IMG/VR virus record: IMGVR_UViG_3300009503_000038
Coordinates: 1 to 56,182 of that record
Reading direction: 5' to 3' (one strand)
DNA from: a virus
Length of the DNA: 56,182 nucleotides
Shown here: piece after piece, positions 8,218-16,334 of the stretch
How positions within the stretch are numbered: the stretch's first letter is position 1
Layout of the letters: each line of letters begins with the position of its first letter
Made by a program: the position numbers and the translations under genes
Notes under the pieces: generated by a model
Database searches by the model: none
What the model was told of the DNA's origin: nothing
Seen by the model: the letters and a program-made list of their open reading frames with translations, nothing else

Positions 8218-9068
8218 AGGAACTTGTTGACGAACAACATAAACCAGACCCTATAAGAATGGTCGTCGACAAAGCAGGTGTATCAAACGTGGAAGTTCCG
8301 CTGTCACTGATTTACAGTTCGGCTCAAGATCTTGTGGTTAGCCACGTTCTTGCTCGAGTTGATGCTTACGCGAGGTTACCGCGCACCCGTAAAGGTGTGG
8401 ATATGTCTCGGTTACCGGAAGTTTTGTTTGAGCATTCGGGGAAGTTTCTATCACCTCGATCTTTTAAAGGGATGGCGAAGCGGTTGAGAGATCGTCTTGG
8501 GTTGGAAGATATATATATGAAGTTTTCTTTTGGGTTTGCAAGACCATCTATTGCGCCGGTAACTAAGAAGAAAGCAGTTCTTGTTTACGATTCCGCAATA
8601 ACAGTAATTTATCCGCCGTATCGTCATTTTGTCCAAGTAACAGTTCCAGTGCAAACGGTTTGTCCGTGCTCTCGGGCAATGTGTTTAGTCGATCATGAAA
8701 AACAGATTGGGAAGGGTGCGCACAACCAGCGCGCCGAGGTAACAATACAAGTCGAAGTTTCTAAAGTTCCTGGTGTTTACTTTGAAACATTAATTGATAT
8801 TGCGGAGCAGTCAGCGAGTTCACCCGTTTACGCTATCCTTAAAAGACCGGACGAGAAATACGTTACAGAACACGCTTATGATAACCCTGTTTTTGTAGAA
8901 GGACTTGCAAGAAGGGTCGCTGACAAATTATCGGGGCTTAAGAACGTTAAATGGTTCCGTGTTAAAGTGGTGAGTTTTGAATCGATTCATAAACACAACG
9001 CGATCGCGTATATTGGTCGTGTCAAAAAAGGAAACAGGTGGTACAAGAGCAACCGCGGGTTTGTATAA
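8214..9068 (+). CDS. folE2: GTP cyclohydrolase IB (FolE2)
   Basis: GTP cyclohydrolase of the MptA/FolE2 type (284 aa), converting GTP to dihydroneopterin triphosphate, the first step of 7-deazaguanine synthesis. Diagnostic segments are TVCPCSR (C150, C152), GAHNQR (H170) and PVYAILKRPDEKYVTEHAY. C150 and H170 match the metal/active-site residues of the family. The usual SCPVY is SSPVY here. It starts inside the polymerase stop codon (ATGA). With the QueC and DpdA-like genes downstream, it most likely feeds DNA base modification rather than folate or tRNA queuosine. Confidence 0.93.
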   Translation: MKELVDEQHKPDPIRMVVDKAGVSNVEVPLSLIYSSAQDLVVSHVLARVDAYARLPRTRKGVDMSRLPEVLFEHSGKFLSPRSFKGMAKRLRDRLGLEDIYMKFSFGFARPSIAPVTKKKAVLVYDSAITVIYPPYRHFVQVTVPVQTVCPCSRAMCLVDHEKQIGKGAHNQRAEVTIQVEVSKVPGVYFETLIDIAEQSASSPVYAILKRPDEKYVTEHAYDNPVFVEGLARRVADKLSGLKNVKWFRVKVVSFESIHKHNAIAYIGRVKKGNRWYKSNRGFV

Positions 9069-9080
9069 GGAGGGGGTCCT

Positions 9081-9383
9081 ATGTATAACAGGAAGATTTT
9101 CAAGGATTTGTTACAGAAAGTTGTCAAGAAGGTCGAAAAAAGTAGTAAGAAATATAAGGATGCGTACCTGTTGAACGACATGTCTCGGGAATGGGAAGAG
9201 GAGTTAGTTGATCTTGTGGGGTGGGTCTTAATGCAAGCTGTTCGCATGAAAGAAGTTGTTGAACAGAAAATTGTCAGAAACGACCTCGTGTTTTTTGAAG
9301 AATTCTTTAAGAACCAAAGGACGGAATTTTTGCAGTTTCTAAAGAAGGAAATAGAAAATGAGCTCAAGAGGAGGGCGCAGTAG
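9081..9383 (+). CDS. Small helical protein (100 aa)
   Basis: Not firmly recognised. All-helical, with an acidic WEEELVDLVGWVL segment that loosely resembles the EExxD signature of MazG-like/dUTPase-type nucleotide pyrophosphohydrolases. The full EExx(E)...ExxD set of that superfamily is not evident, so this is only a suggestion. AAGGAGGGGG ends 5 nt before the ATG. It lies inside the 7-deazaguanine cluster and overlaps the next gene by 26 bp. Confidence 0.55.
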   Translation: MYNRKIFKDLLQKVVKKVEKSSKKYKDAYLLNDMSREWEEELVDLVGWVLMQAVRMKEVVEQKIVRNDLVFFEEFFKNQRTEFLQFLKKEIENELKRRAQ

Positions 9384-10068
9384 TGTTATGCTTATAAACG
9401 GTCAAATCGTAAAAAATTGTTTCGTTAAATCTTTCGTTGTCAAAGAAGACAATTTATCAAAAGGTAACTTGGCCCTCGATGAAATGGTCAACAACTGGTT
9501 GAAACTAAACCCGGGCATAAATGTTGTTAACGTCATTTACAGCACTAACGTTTACTACGAGTCTTCGGAAAAGTTCAAAAAATATTACCTGAAAGAGGCC
9601 CTTGTTTTGTACGAACTACAGATTCCAGAAACGTTGAAAGACAAAGAAATAATTGATTTTGAGGTCAAAAGGAGCTATATTACATTTTATTTAGGTAAAA
9701 ATGGTCCGCAGTCTGGTGATGATTGGGACGCCGTTCCGTACGAACATAATGCAAGTCCAGTTTACAACGAGTTTGTCGAGGGAGTTGTAACAGTTCTAGT
9801 TCCTTATAAGTTGAACATTTATGAACCATGTCATGGACATACGAATTCGCTTTATTCAAAAAATGATATGAAATCCGGGAAAATACCGTGCATTATTCTT
9901 TCCGAGAAGGAGTACACCACTTTTGAAGAAGCTATCAACGATTCAGGTCTGAATCAGACAAGGATATTCTTTGGTAACAATCTTTTTTCTATAAACGGTC
10001 TCGAGATTGTGACTTGGTCGATTCCTCAAGAGCGGACACCAGTTAATAAAAGAAAGGAGGTAAAGTAA
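9358..10068 (+). CDS. Hypothetical protein with GDDWD motif
   Basis: A 236-aa protein of unknown function lying between folE2 and queC. It is mixed alpha/beta. The most striking segment is GDDWDAVPYEHNASPVY (about residues 121-137), dense in acidic and aromatic residues, followed by EPCHGHTN. The CxHGH resembles a fragment of QueD, but the remaining QueD metal ligands are absent and I do not assign it. A second in-frame ATG at 9388 sits after GAGGAGGG and could be the true start. Position suggests a role in nucleotide or DNA-base modification. Confidence 0.6.
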   Translation: MSSRGGRSSVMLINGQIVKNCFVKSFVVKEDNLSKGNLALDEMVNNWLKLNPGINVVNVIYSTNVYYESSEKFKKYYLKEALVLYELQIPETLKDKEIIDFEVKRSYITFYLGKNGPQSGDDWDAVPYEHNASPVYNEFVEGVVTVLVPYKLNIYEPCHGHTNSLYSKNDMKSGKIPCIILSEKEYTTFEEAINDSGLNQTRIFFGNNLFSINGLEIVTWSIPQERTPVNKRKEVK

Positions 10069-10069
10069 T

Positions 10070-10921
10070 ATGAAAGCAGTAGTTTCAATATCTGGCGGTT
10101 TAGACTCAACGACTTTGGTGCATTTCGTTGTCAAGGAGTTACGAAACGAAATATACCCAGTGTCATTCTACTACGGTCAGAAGCACAAAATAGAACTAGA
10201 AATGGCCAAACATCAAATAAACGAACTTAAGAAAATAGGCGAATCAATTGGGGTTGAAGTTCATGATCACAAAATAATTGACGTTTCTTTTATGAAGGAC
10301 CTGCTTGGCAAGAGCACAGCTTTGGTTAGTAACGATGTAAAGGTTCCTACTTTGGAGGAGATCAAAGGTAACGAAGACCAACCCATTACCTACGTTCCTT
10401 TTAGGAATACTGTTTTACTAAGTATCTGTTTATCTTATGCTGAAGCTGTTGGATGTAATGTTGTGTACTATGGTGCGCAGTTGCGAGATGTTTATGGTTA
10501 CTGGGACTGTACTCCGGAATATGTTGAAGCGATCAACAATATCACAAAACTTAACCGCAGAAATAGGATAAAAGTTATTGCTCCGTTTATTAATCTCAAG
10601 AAATGTGAAGTTGTCGTACTTGGAACCGGTCTGGGCGTCGATTATTCTAAAACGTGGTCGTCATATGCCGTTGTTGACGAGAAAAACTTAATCGCGGATA
10701 GTTCCAACCCAACCAGTCAGGAACGTATTTTAGCTTTTGCACAAGCCGGACTAGTTGACCCGATCAGGTACAACACCGAAATAAACTGGCCCGAACTTAT
10801 TAAAACATACAATCTTAACATTACTTATAAAGAAGTTTTTGACAAGATCATGCTCGAGTTAAAGGACCTGATCGATAACCAATTAACATTCCCAATTTTT
10901 AAATTTCAGGAGGAAGGCTAA
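10070..10921 (+). CDS. queC: QueC-like 7-cyano-7-deazaguanine synthase
   Basis: ATP-dependent PP-loop enzyme (283 aa). In the canonical pathway QueC turns 7-carboxy-7-deazaguanine into preQ0 through an amide intermediate. The PP-loop is SGGLDST (8-14). VPFRNTVLLSI (109-119) and DYSKTWSSY (191-199) are family landmarks. The zinc site is not conserved: TWSCY is TWSSY, and the expected CGxCDSCxxR segment reads without any Cys before R219. This may be a phage-specific subfamily with altered chemistry, perhaps stopping at the amide. AAAGGAGGTAAAG precedes the ATG. Confidence 0.88.
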   Translation: MKAVVSISGGLDSTTLVHFVVKELRNEIYPVSFYYGQKHKIELEMAKHQINELKKIGESIGVEVHDHKIIDVSFMKDLLGKSTALVSNDVKVPTLEEIKGNEDQPITYVPFRNTVLLSICLSYAEAVGCNVVYYGAQLRDVYGYWDCTPEYVEAINNITKLNRRNRIKVIAPFINLKKCEVVVLGTGLGVDYSKTWSSYAVVDEKNLIADSSNPTSQERILAFAQAGLVDPIRYNTEINWPELIKTYNLNITYKEVFDKIMLELKDLIDNQLTFPIFKFQEEG

Positions 10922-10922
10922 A

Positions 10923-11660
10923 ATGAAAGTTTCGTTCGAGGCGCCATTAGCGCATCTCTACGATTTTGATGAGTACCAAGATTATCTCTTTGTACTTAGC
11001 CACTTGTGCGAAAATTCGTTGTATAAAAGCTATGTCATGTCTAGTAACAAGTTCAAGATTTTGGATAATTCGGCATATGAGCTGAAGAGGTCCGTACCGG
11101 CTAGTCAGGTGTGTGATGTTGCCGAGGAGATTAAAGCGGACGTAATAGTTGTTCCGGACGTTCTAGGAGATGCTGACGAAACCTTGAAAGTAACAGAAGA
11201 ATTTTATAAAGAATTTACAAAAAGACCTAATCTAAAAGGTGTCAAGACCATGGTCGTTCCTCAAGGAACTACTTATTCCGAATATTTGATGTGTTACTAC
11301 AAAATGAGGGGATTTCCATACGATATGATAGGTGTTTCTTTTTACATACCAGGCCCGTTATTCGAATCCGAAGATCTCAGACTCAAAAAGGTACAATCTA
11401 TCGTAAACGCTGAGCCCAATAAGAAGATACATTTACTGGGTTTATATCGGTCAAGTTTCCTGTACGAGTACAAGAAATATCTTAGTATCGAATCTATTGA
11501 TACATCTATGCCTGTTGCTTTGGCTGTTTACGGGAAAGAGTTTACTGACAAGTCCATAAAAGAAGGAAGACCCCCTGCGTTTTTTGATCTCCGGTTGAGC
11601 AAAGAACAACTTAACCTCGCAAAGAGAAACATTGATAATTTCAAACGTATAATATCATGA
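10923..11660 (+). CDS. dpdA: DpdA-like 7-deazaguanine DNA transglycosylase
   Basis: A 245-aa TIM-barrel protein resembling the short phage DpdA branch of the tRNA-guanine transglycosylase superfamily, which exchanges guanine in DNA for a 7-deazaguanine base. Evidence is ILDNSAYEL (D48, the TGT general-base position), DVIVVPDVLGD (D79), MVVPQG (110-115) and SIDTSMP (D193, candidate nucleophile). It is much shorter than tRNA TGT (about 370 aa) and lacks its zinc site, as phage DpdA proteins do. It begins two bases after queC with GGAGGAAGG upstream. Substrate and the exact base are inferred from the cluster. Confidence 0.8.
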   Translation: MKVSFEAPLAHLYDFDEYQDYLFVLSHLCENSLYKSYVMSSNKFKILDNSAYELKRSVPASQVCDVAEEIKADVIVVPDVLGDADETLKVTEEFYKEFTKRPNLKGVKTMVVPQGTTYSEYLMCYYKMRGFPYDMIGVSFYIPGPLFESEDLRLKKVQSIVNAEPNKKIHLLGLYRSSFLYEYKKYLSIESIDTSMPVALAVYGKEFTDKSIKEGRPPAFFDLRLSKEQLNLAKRNIDNFKRIIS

Positions 11661-12277
11661 CCCCCGAAGAATTATTCTCTAAAATTTTGGCCAAGAAAGC
11701 AATATCTGACAAAGTTGCCGAGATGTTTGAGATAGGTCTTCTTATAAAAGGTCGTGTTATTGGTCATTTTCCAAGTGATCCTCCTCCCAAATTTTTGAAC
11801 GATACCGGCCTTCTTTTTCCTGTAAGAGATTTATACGGTCATATTATATCTGTTTATCTGAGACGATTAACTAAATCCGGACCAAAGTATGATTCGCTAC
11901 CTTTCAATAAAAATGTTTTATTTGGTCTCGATAAGACGTTCCCGTTCATTTACAAGAAAGGAGCCATTTTGGTGGAAGGTCCGTTTGACGTTTTCGCTCT
12001 TATTACGTGCGGCATTTATAACGTTTGTGCTCTGCTGGGCACAAATATCAATGTTTACCAAATTTCGTTGCTTAAGCGGTTTACAGACAAATGTTTTGTT
12101 ATGTTGGACGGTGATCCTATCGGTCGTGTAAAGAGCGCAGAAATTTATAATAAGCTCATTCAGTACGGGTTCGAGGCCGAAGTTATTCGACTACCATCCG
12201 GATACGATCCTGACTCGTACGTTGCTCAGTACGGGTCGTTGCCGGAAGGAGACATCGGATGGAAGACTATTGGTTAG
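11657..12277 (+). CDS. DnaG-type primase catalytic core (TOPRIM)
   Basis: A 206-aa primase core for RNA primer synthesis. The N-terminal half carries the DnaG basic subdomain (LLFPVRDLYGHI, 52-63; PKYDSLPFNKNVLFGLDK, 76-93). The TOPRIM half has ILVEGPFD (E107) and VMLDGDP (D151, D153), then a DPDSY segment. Both the N-terminal zinc-binding domain and a helicase domain are absent, so template recognition and helicase coupling must come from other proteins. It overlaps both neighbours (ATGA with dpdA; 19 bp with the next gene). Confidence 0.85.
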   Translation: MTPEELFSKILAKKAISDKVAEMFEIGLLIKGRVIGHFPSDPPPKFLNDTGLLFPVRDLYGHIISVYLRRLTKSGPKYDSLPFNKNVLFGLDKTFPFIYKKGAILVEGPFDVFALITCGIYNVCALLGTNINVYQISLLKRFTDKCFVMLDGDPIGRVKSAEIYNKLIQYGFEAEVIRLPSGYDPDSYVAQYGSLPEGDIGWKTIG

Positions 12278-12594
12278 TATATTCGGATTATGATTTGTCC
12301 TCATATGCCGTTAAAACTATATACGACAACTATTACGTTGTAAGTTCCGCGGCGTTGCAATATTTGATGGACCGGCAAATCCGAGTCATTACTCTCGACC
12401 GCGTTGATCCGAAAGACGTTCCTGTTTTCGTTCGACGGTTAGATATTGGTAAAAAGTATAAGGACTCTTTTACAATATTTGACTTTCCTGAAATTCGACT
12501 GGTATCCCAAACGAAGAATACGTACCGATTCCGATATAAAGAGTACGAGATCGCCGTTCCTAAAGAATTATGTCAAGATTTAGAACAATTATAG
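12259..12594 (+). CDS. Hypothetical protein (111 aa)
   Basis: Not recognised. A Tyr- and Asp-rich alpha/beta protein, overlapping the primase by 19 bp and the HTH gene by 25 bp. Because it follows a primase lacking its zinc domain, it might be a primase partner, but no zinc ligands or other motif are visible. GCCGGAAGGAGACATCGG lies upstream of the ATG. Confidence 0.55.
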   Translation: MEDYWLVYSDYDLSSYAVKTIYDNYYVVSSAALQYLMDRQIRVITLDRVDPKDVPVFVRRLDIGKKYKDSFTIFDFPEIRLVSQTKNTYRFRYKEYEIAVPKELCQDLEQL

Positions 12595-13082
12595 AAATAG
12601 TCGAGTTTCTTAGTCTTTTCAACTATTCGGAGCATAGTATTATCGAGGTGTGTCGCCAATGTTATTTTACAAGACGCGAGAGAAAAGTGTTTGATTGTTA
12701 CCCGTTGTATTTACAAGGTCGTACCCAAGCTAAGATTGGTTACCTTCTGAACATGGCGCAGCCTGCCGTTAGCTATATAATGAAACGATGTCGTACCAAG
12801 ATAAGGACCATTAACGAGTTAATACGAACAGCTCCGAAGCATCTTGCCGTCATGAAGGAAAGGTGTTCTCCGAAGGCATATGAGGTCTTGGTAGAGGCCC
12901 TGGCCGGTACTAAGTTTGCAGAAATTGCAAGGAGACGGAAATGTACAGTCTTCAATATATCTCTCATTTGTAGCAACACCCTTAGAAAGCTTAAGCGAAC
13001 GGACCCAGACACTTTTAATTGGGTTTTTACTTTGTTGAGCATGATCGGTACCATTCGATCGAATTTACCTTCCCGGGGATAA
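12570..13082 (+). CDS. Sigma-region-4-like HTH protein, candidate late regulator
   Basis: A 170-aa basic protein with two helix-turn-helix-like segments. The first (about residues 40-80, with GRTQAKIGYLLNMAQPAVSY) resembles sigma-70 region 4. The second (about 108-140, with GTKFAEIARRRKCTVFNIS) has the same spacing. Phage proteins of this type act as sigma-like late transcription factors. It is the last gene before the head operon and directly precedes a regulatory-looking intergenic region. A small terminase subunit is the main alternative, since terL is two genes downstream and no other small subunit is evident. Confidence 0.6.
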   Translation: MSRFRTIIEIVEFLSLFNYSEHSIIEVCRQCYFTRRERKVFDCYPLYLQGRTQAKIGYLLNMAQPAVSYIMKRCRTKIRTINELIRTAPKHLAVMKERCSPKAYEVLVEALAGTKFAEIARRRKCTVFNISLICSNTLRKLKRTDPDTFNWVFTLLSMIGTIRSNLPSRG

Positions 13083-13090
13083 AATTTCTA

Positions 13091-13130
13091 TTATGGGACA
13101 GGGTCTGGCCTTTATTTGGACCAGACCACA
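13091..13130 (+). repeat. Hairpin repeat, short copy 1
   Basis: ATTATGGGACAGGGTCTGG leads into a stem of GGTCTGGCC (13103-13111) with GGACCAGACC (13119-13128), loop TTTATTT, one bulged A. It resembles the full element at 23891 with the middle hairpin deleted. Confidence 0.6.
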
Positions 13131-13180
13131 TTATATCGGTCCGGACCACTTTATTTACCCTTGACATCCAAACAGAACAT

Positions 13181-13250
13181 ATTATGGGCCGGGGACCTAG
13201 CCTTATCTCAGGCTTAGTTCCTTAGAAGGTCCTTTATTGGACCAGGTCAC
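13181..13250 (+). repeat. Three-hairpin repeat, full copy 2
   Basis: Three successive hairpins. H1 is degenerate (GGCCGG with CTAGCC). H2 is CTCAGG (13207-13212) with CCTTAG (13220-13225), one mismatch, loop CTTAGTT. H3 is GGTCC (13228-13232) with GGACC (13239-13243), loop TTTATT. The H2 loop is identical to that of the inverted copy at 42188-42250. This copy is the least perfectly paired. Confidence 0.65.
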
Positions 13251-13295
13251 GAGCCAAGTGGTTTATCGTTGTGGGTCCGGTCGTGGGGAGGGAAT

Positions 13296-14306
13296 ATGGT
13301 CGGAGAACGTACCAACAGGGTATTACCGGTTGGTGAAGATATCTACAAGTACCAGGCTCCAGATAAAGACAATCCTGAACACGAGGTCCCAAATGTTGGT
13401 CCTTTTCAACTTGCAAGTCTATTTTCCGACGGTGTGGTGTCCAGAAAGTTCGAAAAATTAATCCAAATAGCTGCCGAACCGCTTACCAATTCTATTACGA
13501 CTTACCAGAAACAGGCTCCCGAACTAGAATGGGATAAGAAATTGATTGAGTTCAGAACGGCATTTGAAAAGTACATCGGAGATATAGAGACTTTTCTCGA
13601 GACATTGGCTACCGGTTTTGTTCGGGCGCAGGAGCTTGGAACACCGCTCCAGTTTCATGGTACCGAAGCCGCATCTATTAAAAATTACCGGAAAAAGATA
13701 TCAGATACTTTTAAGGACCTTATTAATCAAGCTAAGTCCTTGTTGGAAGAAGGAAAAGGATCCGGTGCCGATATAGCCGTAGAATCAAAAAAACCGACCG
13801 GGTTCGAGGCCGCCCTTACACTATACCGCTATAAGGACCTTGTTGATAGGGATGACGTCTTGTTGCGCATTTACCAAACTGCGTTCCCGCTACCTACCGT
13901 ACACGGATACGACGAAACATTGCCTTTGTACAACGATTTTGATGTCAATGAGGCGTCTTTGGGCGATCTTTTCAATCGCGCGGAAATCGCACGATTGGTT
14001 GGCGAACTTGCCGAGGCTTGGTCGGCTCGTGTATCATCGGCTGTCCAGATATTTAGGACCAAAGCCGGTCTCGATTCTTTCCGGTCCTTCGTAAGGTCTA
14101 ATTACAAGAATTATGTGTTCTGGAAGTACGCGGATCGGTATATTGAGAAGATCAGGAAATTGGACGATTCGGACGAGACCATTTTTAATGCTCAGTTAAA
14201 GGAATTGTTGCGGAAAGATTCGTCAGTTGACGACATTTTATATCGTAACTTATTCGTATCCTTATTACAAAAGTTTGTCAGGAATAACAACAATACCGAG
14301 AAATAA
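13296..14306 (+). CDS. Hypothetical protein (336 aa) before large terminase
   Basis: Not recognised. Mostly helical, with charged heptad regions (about 55-120 and 260-330) and no membrane segment. The ATG at 13296 follows GGGGAGGG; an alternative TTG at 13269 adds nine residues and has no better site. It ends two bases before terL, so it belongs to the packaging/head operon. A small terminase or portal-associated role would fit the position, but no DNA-binding motif is apparent. Confidence 0.65.
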   Translation: MVGERTNRVLPVGEDIYKYQAPDKDNPEHEVPNVGPFQLASLFSDGVVSRKFEKLIQIAAEPLTNSITTYQKQAPELEWDKKLIEFRTAFEKYIGDIETFLETLATGFVRAQELGTPLQFHGTEAASIKNYRKKISDTFKDLINQAKSLLEEGKGSGADIAVESKKPTGFEAALTLYRYKDLVDRDDVLLRIYQTAFPLPTVHGYDETLPLYNDFDVNEASLGDLFNRAEIARLVGELAEAWSARVSSAVQIFRTKAGLDSFRSFVRSNYKNYVFWKYADRYIEKIRKLDDSDETIFNAQLKELLRKDSSVDDILYRNLFVSLLQKFVRNNNNTEK

Positions 14307-14308
14307 CC

Positions 14309-15919
14309 ATGGTATCTTTGAACCAGTTCGAAGAAGTTCCTTTGACTATAAAGGACTTCATTTTTTCCCCCTCGCACATGGATTTTAAGACCCTGTCTGA
14401 CAGACAGCTCCGTTTAATGGAGTACGTGTGCGGGTCGGATATTACAAAAGTTTTTGATAATGGACGGAACTTTGCCGTTGTCTGTTGGGGAAAGGGAAGC
14501 GGCAAAGATACTATTATTTCAATGCTTTTTTGTTATTTTGTGTATTGGCTGCTTTGTCTAGAGTCTCCTGCTGCAGCTTTTGGATTACACCAAAGTGATA
14601 CAATCGATATAATAAACGTCGCAGCCAGTCGTGAACAAGCGACTCAGGTGTTCTTTGAAATGCTCAAGAAAAGGATCATGAATTGGCCGTGGTTACGTAA
14701 TCGGTACAAAATAGCCATATCTTCCGTTACGCCTCCAATGAGCAAAAGTGACACCGTTAGCATTCAAAAGAACGTGGTCGTTTTCCCGAAAGGAATTCGT
14801 CTCTTTAGTGGTCATACTAATTTAGCCAGTTTGGAAGGCCGCAATGTCTTGGTCTGGGTTCTAGATGAAGCTGATGGTATGAAGACCGAAAAAGGGGACG
14901 TCGCGGACGAACTGTACCGTCTCTTGAGAACATCTTCCGTTTCTCGTTTCGGTACCAAGTTCAAAGGCTTCGTGATAACATATCCGCGGTCAAAAGACTC
15001 TTTTTCCATACGGCTCTTTAAGAAATATCTCGACGATTTGAACGTTTATACAGATAAAGCGGCTACTTGGGAAGTAAAACCGCCAACTTGTTTTTCTGGA
15101 AAATTTTTCAGATTCAAAGACCACTTGATCCCGATAGAGTTTAAAGAAGACTTTGATCGTGACCCATTCGGGTCAATGACATGCTACATGTGCCAACCTA
15201 CCGAGGTTGAGAGCCCGTTTATCGAGGTACCATCCAAGGTCGACGAATGTGCTATGTCCGTACCTCTTGTTTTATGCGAAGACGTGACTGACGGACTTCA
15301 TGTTAAAAAGAAAATTATAAGTCAGGTACGAGAATGTCCACATCCACATATAATCGGGGTCGATCTTGGCTGGCGTTCCGATTCGGCTTGTCTATCTGTA
15401 GTCCATTGTGAACTTAAGGACGGACAACCTTATTATGTGCACGATTTATTACTATCATGGACCCCAGATTATGCTAAGGGCGAAATTGTCTCGTTTAAGA
15501 ACGTTGCTGAGATAATATTGGAACTGTCTAGAAAGATTAAGATATTAGCAGTTGTTTTCGACCGATGGAATTCGGTCATGATAATAGAGGAATTAACATC
15601 CAGAGGTATCCCGTCGTATGATATAAACTTGACGTTCCAAGATTTTGCGTTTTTAAAGGAACAGATTTACCAGAAAAGGATAGAGTTAATCCCGGATTCT
15701 TTGTTTTTAGAAGAACTTAAGAGGTTGGTCGTTCTCAAGGGAAGCAAAGTCGACCATTTACCACAATATTCTAAAGACAGGGTCGATTCTTTGTGTTGTG
15801 CTCTTAGATTGTTTCGTGAACAAAAGATAGTATCTAAAACCGAGTCGGGCTGGATATCTATCGATAGTTCACCCGATTTTATTCCGGTCGAACAAGGAGG
15901 TTTTGTCGTTCAAAAATGA
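14309..15919 (+). CDS. terL: Large terminase subunit
   Basis: DNA-packaging motor ATPase/nuclease (536 aa). The N-terminal ATPase has Walker A GKGSGKDT (61-68) and Walker B LVWVLDE (181-187), with a motif III-like VITYPRS near residue 222. The C-terminal RNase H-like nuclease has IGVDLGW (D352), VVFDRW (D418) and a late acidic SKDRVDSL. Length and order match other TerL proteins. It pumps genome into the prohead through the portal and cuts concatemers. Confidence 0.93.
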   Translation: MVSLNQFEEVPLTIKDFIFSPSHMDFKTLSDRQLRLMEYVCGSDITKVFDNGRNFAVVCWGKGSGKDTIISMLFCYFVYWLLCLESPAAAFGLHQSDTIDIINVAASREQATQVFFEMLKKRIMNWPWLRNRYKIAISSVTPPMSKSDTVSIQKNVVVFPKGIRLFSGHTNLASLEGRNVLVWVLDEADGMKTEKGDVADELYRLLRTSSVSRFGTKFKGFVITYPRSKDSFSIRLFKKYLDDLNVYTDKAATWEVKPPTCFSGKFFRFKDHLIPIEFKEDFDRDPFGSMTCYMCQPTEVESPFIEVPSKVDECAMSVPLVLCEDVTDGLHVKKKIISQVRECPHPHIIGVDLGWRSDSACLSVVHCELKDGQPYYVHDLLLSWTPDYAKGEIVSFKNVAEIILELSRKIKILAVVFDRWNSVMIIEELTSRGIPSYDINLTFQDFAFLKEQIYQKRIELIPDSLFLEELKRLVVLKGSKVDHLPQYSKDRVDSLCCALRLFREQKIVSKTESGWISIDSSPDFIPVEQGGFVVQK

Positions 15920-16320
15920 AAAGGCATGGTCAACCAGTAAGGAATTTGTATCTTGGTCCTGGATTGGGTCAAAGCTTAACCGGAGGTCGGGGTCTGGGCA
16001 GAACTATTGGTCCTGGTCAAGGACTCCGTCTCCGTTTGAGAGATCCTCGACTGTGTCCTTATTTTCCAGTGAGATTCCGTATACCAAGACAATATTGGAG
16101 GTTTGACCCCAGAAGATTTCCTTGGGGCTCGATGACCTGGCGCCGTGAACCTGGTATTGGTTTGCCAGCAAGTCCTGGGGTACTCGACGAAGAATTTGTA
16201 CCACGGGAACATACCCAAGGAACCGGTCCCGGAACCTCGTCTCATATAACTGATTTGGAACCATATCTTGGAAGAGGAACCACTGAAAGTAAACCTTCAA
16301 TTGCCCGCGAAGAATTTTAA
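15916..16320 (+). CDS. Gly/Arg/Pro-rich small virion-operon protein (134 aa)
   Basis: Low-complexity basic protein beginning in an ATGA overlap with terL. The first 50 residues are Gly/Leu/Arg repeats (LGPGLGQSLTGGRGLGRT), followed by RFRIPRQYWRFDPRRFPWG. It is probably disordered and could bind DNA or another virion protein. Function unknown. Long continuous coding frame and tight coupling support reality despite the composition. Confidence 0.6.
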   Translation: MKRHGQPVRNLYLGPGLGQSLTGGRGLGRTIGPGQGLRLRLRDPRLCPYFPVRFRIPRQYWRFDPRRFPWGSMTWRREPGIGLPASPGVLDEEFVPREHTQGTGPGTSSHITDLEPYLGRGTTESKPSIAREEF

Positions 16321-16334
16321 CAGGGGTACTTGAG

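Larger units (their letters stand above)
13083..13295 (+). promoter_or_regulatory. Early/late junction region with two hairpin repeats
   Basis: This 213-nt gap separates the replication and head clusters. It holds a short hairpin-repeat copy (13091-13130), a palindromic GGTCCGGACC (13139-13148), a TTGACATCCA motif (13161-13170) and a full hairpin-repeat copy (13181-13243). TTGACA could be a -35 element, but the nearest -10-like TATTAT is only 13 bp away, so ordinary sigma-70 use is doubtful. Position between clusters suggests transcriptional control. Confidence 0.5.

Noticed and set aside
9358-10068. QueD assignment from the CxHGH segment
   Set aside because: Other zinc His residues and catalytic residues of QueD are not seen, and the rest of the protein does not resemble the family.
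13161-13186. A sigma-70 promoter TTGACA...TATTAT
   Set aside because: The spacer is about 13 bp, too short for standard recognition. Kept only as part of the repeat-associated block.
14278-14505. Minus-strand frames near the terL start
   Set aside because: They overlap conserved TerL coding sequence and lack ribosome binding sites.
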